Under the pieces are notes generated by a model. That model saw nothing but the letters and a program-made list of their open reading frames with translations, did not search any database and was not told where the DNA came from. Position numbers and translations under genes: made by a program. 64,000 nucleotides of DNA from positions 5,211,042 through 5,275,041 of the forward strand of contig JAPNXP010000010.1 in the NCBI GenBank assembly GCA_028753945.1. Reading direction: 5' to 3'. Position 1 is the stretch's first letter. Every line of letters starts with the position of its first letter. The stretch is from Hexactinellida sp. DTS-2022 (taxonomy: Eukaryota > Porifera > Hexactinellida). Of the stretch, positions 44,891-55,600 are shown one piece after another.

Positions 44891-45440
44891 GGGACACTGT
44901 GCCGCCCAATTGATACTTAGCGAGAACACTGGCGCTAACCCGCAGGAAGAATCTCCGCCCCGCCCCGCCCCGCCCCGTTTCGCCCCGCCCCGCAATATAT
45001 TCTGATCCTTTGACCCACAAGAACCCGTGGGTTGCGGGCATGGGCGCAAAGTTTACAAGTATGAAGTTAAATTTGGGGGCGCGCGGAGCGAGTGTAGCGA
45101 GCGATCCTTTGGGAGATCTGGGAGCTTTGCCCCCAGAAAAAAAATTGATTGCGAGATACCCAGATATCGATTAGTAACCATTCATGGAATCAATAGAGTA
45201 ACAAGTCCATACTAAATAATGTAAATATCCTATTATATTGAACATTTTATTTTTATCCAGAGGGCACGGTAACACCCGAACCATTAATGATGCCCTCTTC
45301 AACTTTACGGCGGAGGGAGCACGCTCTCCCCGCGCCCGCCCGGCCGCCCCCATGTTTGCGCCACTGTTGCAGGTCCTGCAACCTGCATGTATTAACCCGC
45401 CCCGCGCGAGATATACAACTACATATGTATTTACATTAAC
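44891..45440. other. GC-rich repeat debris
   Basis: Includes CGCCC tandem units (44955-44992), a block with GGAGCGAGTGTAGCGAGCGA and an inverted TGCAGGTCCTGCA motif. No gene supported. Confidence 0.4.
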
Positions 45441-46310
45441 ACGAGCCCTCCGGTCTCGGTCGCTTTGCGACAGATCGGTACTACGCACCTCAAGTTAACG
45501 GCCGCTACGCGGCCTTACTCCTCACTAAACAATTGATTACATAGTTAGTAATATTTGTCATAGTTATATACTACTTATAATCAGTGGCGGTGGAATGAAT
45601 AAATTTTAGGGGGGCGGAAAATCGTAACAGAAAAATTATAGGTAATATTAGTGATTGTTGGTATATAATTATACTAAGTGCTTCTTAATAGTAAGACATA
45701 AAGTGGAATTTACTACTTAAAGTGGAAATTAAATTAGGACAGCATTCACAGGCAATAAACAGTATTTCTGGATTTGATGTGTAAATACAAAATTTGTTTT
45801 TAGCCATGTAAAGATTAAACAAGTATATCACAGTACTTGATCTATAATCCTATACAAGCCTGAACTTTAGGGGACTAAGCCCTCCTAGAATTATCTTCAG
45901 GGGAACTATAGCCCCCGTATCCCGCGTGGTTTCGCCGCCACTGCTTATAATACCCGTTTACTAATACGTAATACCCGTTGTAAGCAAACTTCTAGGAAGA
46001 TTTTGAATTTTCATCAATTTGTTTACCTATTTGTGTAAACAACAACAACAAATAGTCATAATATAAATTTAGAAATGCGAAATACGAAATTAGCTAAATT
46101 TATATTATGACAAATAGTCATAATATAAATTTAGAAATGCGAAATACGAAATTTTACCCTTGATAACATTTGTTTACCTTTTATAACATTTGATTGTTAG
46201 TTTATATCTCTTATATAAATGCGGTTTCTATTCCCCATCACTTTAACACAATCCGGACAAACAAACAAACACACAAACAAACACACAACAATCGACATTT
46301 AATAATATAG
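45441..46310 (-). mobile_element. Helitron-like repeat carrying a hAT insertion
   Basis: ACGAGCCCTCCGGTCTCGG / CGCTTTGCGACAGATCGG at one end, AATCGACATTTAATAATATA at the other. The hAT element at 45582-45943 lies inside. Confidence 0.55.
45582..45943. mobile_element. hAT-type element, 362 bp, TSD CTTATAAT
   Basis: Starts CAGTGGCGGTGGAATG, ends TTTCGCCGCCACTG; CTTATAAT on both sides (45574-45581, 45944-45951). Confidence 0.85.
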
Positions 46311-46595
46311 ATATTGTATAAAAGTCGATATACTAACTAATTTGGATGCTATTGGATGCTACGATATGTAAGGTTAAATAACCTGCAACATATAAGATAG
46401 CATAAGTTGATTCAAAATACATTTCATATCATACTTGTGATATCTCCAATGATACGTAGAAACATAATGCGAGGTTAGAAAAAAATTGCTTAAGATCCTA
46501 CTACATTAATTATGCTAAATTTCCTGGTTAATCCTAATATGAACATATTCCGCCTTAAGAAATACGATATTAATATATGTACGACACTTTAAGGC

Positions 46596-46602
46596 TATAA
46601 AT
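46596..46602 (+). promoter_or_regulatory. TATA box of the adhesion GPCR gene
   Basis: TATAAAT 41 bases before the first ATG. The sequence upstream (46315-46460) recurs at 58555-58990. Confidence 0.55.
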
Positions 46603-46643
46603 TGAACTAATTTAAGGTTATTTGAAAATACTTTCTGTTTATA

Positions 46644-49600
46644 ATGAGGACATTTCCGATAATTGCTGCCCTATTTCTCTATTTTGAGACATTTTCACTA
46701 CAAACAACAGGTAAGCAAGTAGTATAGTCATGTTATAACTTATAACGAATCCCATGGAATCCTTTTACTTCGATATAATAAAAATAAGAAAGTCAAGCTT
46801 TATCTGTCTGGTGAATACGTGTATATGTTATGTCGATTTTGTCAAATGTTGATTTTACAAAATCAACATGAATCAACAGAACTAAAACAAGTGTTCGACT
46901 TTGGCTATATTACTCGGATAAGCCTAGGTTTTGTTGCATTTTGTTCAGAATCGCTTCATCCAAGTGTATATCGACTTGTATGAAAAAATATTTTTACCAA
47001 AATGAACTTTTTTTACTAGAATGAAAAAAATTCCAGGGTGATTTTGCAAAATCAACGAATAAAATATGTCGATTTTATAAAATCTACATTTTTTATTAGT
47101 TGATTTTGTGTCCCAATCGGACGCTAACGGTTAATTGGGAGAAGGGATGAAATGTTACAAGTGAACAACATTTTAAATATTTTCTAGATGAAACAAAAAT
47201 AATTAATTTAAATTACGGAAAACTATTAAAGTATTGACTCGAATCAGCCAATGAAATTATAAGCAAGATTCGTTGCGCATTACAGGGTCACCAATTTCCA
47301 ACCCTAGAAGCGTGAAATGAGTGTTTTTTTGGCTAATTTTAACTGGTATTATCTTCAAATAATTGATGTACGTATAACAAATTTATTGCCCATATTCGTG
47401 ATCAACATTAAATTTCGCGTCATACAATTTATCCTAGACTGAATACGAATAGTTGTATAGAAATGGTTAGACATTAATTGTTGAAGATATTTTGAATTAA
47501 ACAACTTCAAAACGTGTCCCTTAAGTGATCAATTGTCGAAACATTTGATTTTCGATTTAATAATAGCAATATTTTGAAAAATACATAATTTGCATTGAAG
47601 AACAAACCTGGAAAGTTAGAATAATATCTTTAAAAAACAAACAACACTATCTGCCACACTAATACTGCATGCATGGACGTCTTTTGCGTTACCACAGGGC
47701 AGTCGAATGGTCAGTTACAATTATAATGACTACACAAGAAGACATAATAATAAATTGTCAAATATAAAATGGACGTTTGTTTGTAGCACCTTCAAGCGGT
47801 TGTGCTGCAATTTCAGAAAAAGGTAGATGCTACAACTCTTTCACAAGCTCTGGTATAAACTGGCAAGATGCTAGAGATATGTGTTTAGCGCTGGGAGAAG
47901 ATCTAGCTACTGTTACATCTCTCGAGGAGGATACAATGTTGCTCGGCATTAAACCATCCACTTGTTGGATAGGACTAAATGACATAGATGTGGAGGGGAC
48001 TTTTGTCTGGGCAGATGGTAGCGAAAGCACCTATAGAAAGTGGAGTCCTGGTCAACCAGATGATACTGGGTCAAATGAAGATTGTGTGGATAATTGGTAT
48101 AAAAGTAACTGGAATGATAGACCATGTGGACATACAATAGGTTGCTATTCCTGTAGCACAACAGGTCAGTCAGTCCCTCGAATGAAAAGTATACAAAATT
48201 GTGGGTACGAAAATTAGTGGAGTATGTATTTGGGATCAAAAGTAACACTCTCCATTATTTGAGCACGAATAACAATTTACCAGCTTCGAACAAGTAATTA
48301 GAAAATTCTTTTTGTAATCAATGTTTGAACATTTGGTAGAAAAAATGATTAGCTTTACCTTTAAAATCAAATCTAAATTAGTACTATTTGCAAGGTGAAT
48401 CTAGTAAATACAGTGTGTTTATTGTCTGATAACTACATGTTTATAATTAAATTCCGTCTGGGCTGCATTTAGGGGGGGGCGGGGGGGGGGGCTTTCGCCC
48501 CCCTGGGTTTCCTTTTGCCCCCCTGGGCTGCCTTTTTCCCCCTTAGTTGGATGGGCTTAGCCCCCCTTATTTCTTTAACCAACCCCATTTGCCCCCCTGA
48601 CCTAAAAACCTGTATGCAACCCTGTCCGTGCTACGCAACTGTTATGATGATGGCGGTAGGGCAAATTATTCAGAATTATAATGTTTTTCAAACCTACAAG
48701 GCATAATGGCCGCTTAATAAGAATGGTACACAATGTAATTTGTTTGGGAAATTCAAATTCTCAAACGTATTAATAGCTTAATAATTTCAACTGCACCATA
48801 AAACTTATATAGATCGTTGTCGCTGTACAAATACAAATTTTGAGCATTCTGGGTTCGTAGTTTTCCGATTAATTCTGGACAAATAACCCAGGCGATCACA
48901 CACAGAGAATTGTGTTATTAATAGGGAGAAAATTATAATTTCCATAAATACAGAGTGTTTAGAGAATAAGAGAATCTGAAGTTGAGCGTGTTTATATTGT
49001 TAGTGAGCCCATTTGGAGAACAGATCAGTCCAAACACATACACACCATTAAAAGAGAACTCACTTTTGAACACAAACACTACTCTTTACTGCATAACAGA
49101 GACTAAAAACATGTCACAAGTTACCTGGAGCTTTGAAGATAAGGAGGGAATAACAACTAATCTCTCTGCTATAACTAATGCTACAACAGGAGTCAGCACT
49201 CTCTATGCTACTAGTGATAAGCCAGGATACTACAGCTGTGTAGTTAGTCAGAACGGAGGGGACACTAGAACGTATACAGCTGAGATGCTAGGTAGCTGCA
49301 GTTTGTGGTATATAATAAATTTTTTTAATTACAGCTGTGCCTAGAGCACCTTTTTTGTGGCACTAAATCTTTGGAAGCGTGATTGTGCTTCTAAAGTAAA
49401 ATGCTGTGGGCACAGGTGTAAAGTTATCACTTTAACAATAAAATTATATTTAACATTTTTGATTGAACTCAAATGTTGCTAAATTGAGGAAATTATAAAC
49501 CCAATTATGGTACAAACAAAGCCCAATTTGAAATATGTCCACAGCTAAAAGATATACAATTCAATTTTCAATCGAATTAATAGAAATTAAACAATGATCA

Positions 49601-52600
49601 CCATATATTTTTCCTGTCATTAAATGTAAAAATGGGTATGAAAATGTGTCCAAAAATTTATCAAGAAGTCAGTTATTATGTGTAGAGAATATCAACCAAA
49701 ATATACAAAGGGCATATCAGCCACTACTAAGTATTCGGCAGTATTAATAATAATAAATAACGAAGTGATTTCAGAACTGGCCTAATTCACAGTTGTCGGC
49801 ACAGCACAATAACTTGCCGAAGCAGTGATATCAATCCTGGGCCACTATACTAAAGTATAGTCGGCACAGTAAATGTTAAAACTATAACACAAGATTGGAA
49901 ATCAACTATTGTATATTAGGTGCGCCAGTCTTAACATTGAATTATGGAAGTTCCTATGCGTTCTCTCTGCTCCCTCCTGCTATCAACAGAGCTGATATTC
50001 CTGTACTCACACAGAATGTAATACTGAGTGCTAATCTAGTTGGAAGATGGCAGACACCAGATGGCAGCTATGTCGACAATGATTCTATCACAATCCCAAC
50101 TCTCTATGTGTCTCATGCTGGACTGTACAAGTTCTATGTCACTAACTGGGATGGAGTATGGACACTGGCTATTCAGATAGATATATCACCTGTTGGTAAG
50201 TTGCTTGCAATTAAAAGTAAACAATGTCAAGCTCATATGGGCGCAAAACTCACATTCCACAAATATTTGAGGCAATGCAATATGCCAATGGACTCCCAAA
50301 TATGACTTCCTATTCGATAATAATACATTTCCTGTGTCTAGCATTAGCGGATTACGAAATATCAATAAGTACGCAATGGACCCAAGTTCCAGACCCGAGT
50401 AGGCAGCCTACAGTCCTTTATTTAAGTAGTCTATGGGTGCACCAAATCATGCTATACACGTATATTGATATACAAATAACTTATATAGAGCTCAGCTCTA
50501 GTAGAGTTCAGTTTTTCAGTATGTGTATACAGGCACTGAGAAAGGTCAGTTTTCCCCAGAGTTTGAAATTGACCTTTAGAAAGTAAGCCTGGGCTTTTAG
50601 TATGGGAAAAATCTGAACTCTACTAGAGCTCAGCTCTATATAAGGATTCTCATTGATATATATGTCATGTCGATTTTGTCAAATGTTGATTTTACAAAAT
50701 CAACATGTCGATTTTACAAAATCAACATGAATCAAACGGAACTAAAACAAGTGTTCGACTTTGGCTATATTGCTCGGATAAGCCTAGGTTTTATTGCATT
50801 TTGTTCAGAATCGCTTCATCCAAGTGTATATCGACTTGTATGAAGAATTTTTTACAAAAATGAATTTTATTACTAGAATGAAAAATCTTCCAGTGTGATT
50901 GTGCAAAATCAACGAATAAAATATGTCGATTTTATAAAATCAAGACTTTTTAATAGTTGATTTTGTAAAATCGACATTTCTAATTAGCTGATTTTGTAAA
51001 ATCGACATTCTGAAATGTCGATTTTACAAAATCAACTAATAAAATATCTTGATTTGTAAAATAAACTATTTTACAAATTAAACTTAAGTTTGTATGTTGA
51101 TTTTACAAAATCGACATTTTGGATGTTGATTTTGTAAAATCGACTATTTGACAAAATTGACATAACATAGTATATATAACGCGGGCATTTCATTTCTGTA
51201 CGAAGACTAGTCGCTATGGTCGACTTCAACTCATAGGGACAGAGGGTCCGAATGGATCGGAACATGTATCCATATCCGCTCCATAATCCATTACATCTAG
51301 AATTAAAATTCCAATCCGTAACATTATCCGTTCCATATCCGTAATTACGGATTTGGAATCCGTAAATCCGTAATCCGTACGGACCCTCTGTTCATATCTG
51401 ATTTTTAAATTCTAATAAAATCCATACAGATTCCAAATCCATACGGATTTCCTAAATCCATAAGAACTTGCAAATCCATTGGGATTCCCGAAATCCATTC
51501 GAATTTCCAAAATCCATACGTTTGTCCAATTTATTTTGAATTGCATATACTACATACGGATGTCTAGATGCAGATGGTGGCTTTCTAGTATTTATCGTGT
51601 GTATATTTATTTAATTTAGGAGGTACCAAGTACATTCTCAATCCAAAAATCCATTATACATTTTTTCCATAAAGGATTTTAGATAGATTTGAGAATATTT
51701 TCCAAATCCATTAAAAATCCGATATTTACGGATTTGACGGATTCCAAATCCGTAAATCCGTAATCCATCCGGACCCCCTGCATAGCAGGGCCGGAAATCC
51801 GGCCCTGCTGCATAGGGATGATATGTAGGTGGTTTCGTCCCATTTCAGAGACTCATCAGGAGGGAACCCTCGACCACCACGCGTACTGCCGTATAACCCA
51901 TATGCCACCACACGGTACTAGTCCGTACAGACAGGTAGCTACGGTATGGTAGATCTCCGTATTGCCAACTTGTGCAGGGTCCCAAGACTCCCAACCTTAC
52001 ATACTTTACTGTACTTTAAATGATCGTTAGGAATCTTAGGATGCTCTTCTAATTGGACAAATACTGACGGAATTTTCTACAAAGTATTCGAGGATGTTGT
52101 AAATCTAAACTGGGATTCTGCTCAAACAATGTGTATGTCGTTTGGAGGCTATTTAGCTGAATTTCCAAACTATTTTGTCCAAACAACAATAACAAATGGG
52201 TTAAACAATCAATGTTGGATCGGACTCAGAAGGAATGGAACTTATTTTCAGTGGAGAAGCGGAAGAGAATTAGATGAATTCCAATTTTGGAGAGATGGGG
52301 ATCCTGGAACCGCAGATTGTGTATCTGTAAATGGAGAAATATCCGAGTGGATTACAAAGAGTTGTCCCGATTTGATCAATTGCTATATATGCATGAATGG
52401 TAAGGAAGCTCATACATTTAATTTAGTACAACTGAACAGTAGTAGTGTATGCAATGTTATAGGCTTTGATAGGGAAATGACCCTACCAATAATTTGCTGG
52501 AATGGTTTTACAGTATATCCCACTTAATAGAGCCACGGGTTAATAGATTTCTCACTTAAACAGGTCAAACTACCCTATTAAGTGGAGTCGACTGTATTTA

Positions 52601-55600
52601 TATGAATCATAATGCAAATTGTTCCAAAAGGCCCTACAATGATGACCATAATGACCATAGGTCATACTAATCCCTTTATTGAGTCTATGCCACTGTTTGT
52701 ATAATATTATCAATAAAAATATGAGAAATTAACCGAAGGCTTTTTTCTAGAAATAAAACCATTGTATTTTATTAGCTTTCTATGAATAATCAACATATTA
52801 ATTTATAAATACAATAGACTCTCGTTAATACGAACACGGATAAAATTTCGCCCTGGTGTTCGTATTAACAAGAGTCTTCTATACTATATAATGCTAATTT
52901 ATATAAGTTTCATAAAGAGCAACCTTATATGTATGTAAACGGTATATTTCTAGACGGTCTATAAAAGCCATACAAATAAGCCAAAAATTATAAACCGTCT
53001 ATAAATTCTGTAGACCAAAAGCCATGCCGTCTATGGGTATTACTAATTATGAAGAAAACCTGGTCTAGAAATAGACGGTCTACATATAAGTAATTTCTCT
53101 CATAAAATAGGTTCAATTTATCCTCCTCCACTGCCAACTCCACAGATTGGTTGCAATAACGGAGTTGTCATAGAAAGAAGGTGTTATCAAGAGGTGGGCG
53201 GACAAGTGAGGATACCATGGCAAAGAGCACAATGGGAGTGCGAACTGTTGGGAAGCAATCTTGCAGAATTCTCAAATATCTCTATTTATAACCAAATTAA
53301 GGACAGACTTGATGGTCATGAATACTGGATTGGTTTGAGACTTAATACTGAAACTGACAAATATGAATGGAGAAATGGAAGAGAGTTGAATGATACTTCA
53401 ATTAACTGGGAGAGTACAAGCCCGAGTAGTAATAACCAAGACAACTTCGATTGCGCAGTTGTATTTAGGAATGGAAATTGGGATTTGATAAATTGTGATG
53501 AGAAATCGCATTATATCTGTCAGAGTGGTGAGTTATTATACTTAGCAATTAATTTGCATGGATGGTAATACTGTATTATTTTTTCAAATTTGTTTCTCAG
53601 TTTGTGGTTCTTTTGAAACTACAAATGCTCTTTAATGCATGTTCAGTCACTAATAACTTAGTTCCATAAATGTATCGCCATATTAACCGGATGTTATCCA
53701 TAATATTCCATAGGAATTACTCAAATACCAGATATTCAAACTATACATGCAATTGTGTATGTAATCGAAACAACATTCCCAACTTCTATTTCTACATCGT
53801 CATTTCCTATTACGGATAAAGGAGAGGAAGATGTGTTAAATGAAACAGGTCAGCTATAACATTGTTTTGTTATATCTGCTAAATTATAATTGCTAGCTTT
53901 AGTTGAATGTTATAATTATCAATTAATTTATTACAAACTTTCGGCCGGGTACACGCTTCGCCACGGAATTTAAAGTTTGGCCCCGAATTTTCTCCAAATG
54001 GTAATTTATTTGGAGCTATGACAGGAACAATCAATCATAGTTCATTTCTAGTTAAGTATATTAGTGTTAAGTGAGCCATAATAACCTAGATGTACGGTAG
54101 GGAATAATAAAGAAGCCTTCGTACCGATTTTATACACTCCGTAGTACTCGGTATGGACACAGTACGGACAAAATTTATCGTTCACGCCAGAGTGGACCAT
54201 GGGTCGATGGGTCATGACTCATGGGTCAGATGGGTCACCTAAATCGATCGGTCAGATGGGTCATGGGTCACGGCTCTGTGACCCATGACCCATGACCCAT
54301 TTGGAATTTCGATGTTCGTCCAGTTATAGTACGAATCAAATTAACCCAGAAACATTACAGGGTATTTCTTTGGTATTAGAAGTCTACCAAAATAAATTGA
54401 TTGACAAGCATCATACATCTATATTATTAAATCTCGATTGTTGTGTGTGTGTGTGTGTGTTTGTGTGTTTGTTTGTCCGGATTGTATTAAAGTGATGGGG
54501 GAATAGAAACCGCATTAATATATGAGATATAAACTAACTGTCAAATGTGAAAATTGGTAAACAAATGATATAATAGGAAAACAAGTATGCTGAACACGAA
54601 TTTCGCATTTATAAATTTATAATATGAATATTTGTTGTTGTTGTTTACACAAAATAGGTAAACAAATTAATGAAAATTCAAAATCAACCTAGAAGTTAGC
54701 TTTCAACGGGTATTATAGGTAAACAAGTATGTTGAACACGAATTTCGCGTTTATAAATTTCTCATATTAATATTTGTTGTTGTTGTTTACACAAAATAGG
54801 TAAACAAATTAATTAAAATTCAAAATCAACCTAGAAGTTAGCTTTCAACGGGTATTATAGGTAAACAAGTATGCCGAACACGAATTTCGCGTTAAAAAAT
54901 TTATAATATGAATATTTGTTGTTGTTGTTTACACAAAATAGGTAAACAAATTAATTAAAATTCAAAATCAACCTAAAACTATGGAAATCTTATAAAGAGA
55001 TGTATATAACGTCCCTTTCTACCATTTTCCATGGCAGAAAGTGTGAGGAGTAAGGCCGCACAGCGGCCGTTAACTTGAGGTGCGTAGCACCGATCTGTCG
55101 CAAAGCGACCGAGACCGAAGGGCTCGTTTATTATAAGTCGGATTGTGTTACATAATGTTTAGATATTTAAAAATAGATATTTAAAAAGCTCAATGGGTAC
55201 ACGATGGTTCAAAGCGTTACTTGATGGGTCAATGGGTCACTCGATGGGTCATGGGTCAATGGGTCAATGGGTCATGGGTCACCAATGTTGACCCATGATC
55301 CACTCTGGTTCACGCGCACGCGTATAATTTTATCAATATTTGGGACTTATAATTTATAATCGAGATATGTACGGATTCCAAACTATTAATTATTAATTAT
55401 CAATTGTAAATCAAATATAATAAAATTAATAGACTTGTAATGTGTTCTTTAGACCCAACCGTCTCCTCATTTACACTCAGCATCAGTGAAAATGGTAAGC
55501 TATTGCTTCATGATTATATTATTGAATATGAGGATGCATCATGTTAGAATGTACGTAGTATTCAAGGGAAAAAGTGTGCATAATATTGTATATAATTTCT

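Larger units (their letters stand above)
51195..51990. repeat. Dispersed 300-bp repeat split by a hAT element
   Basis: 51195-51239 plus 51811-51990 rejoin to a relative of 9111-9411 (gaagactagtcgctatgg..., tttcgtcccatttcag, actcatcaggaggg). Confidence 0.65.
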
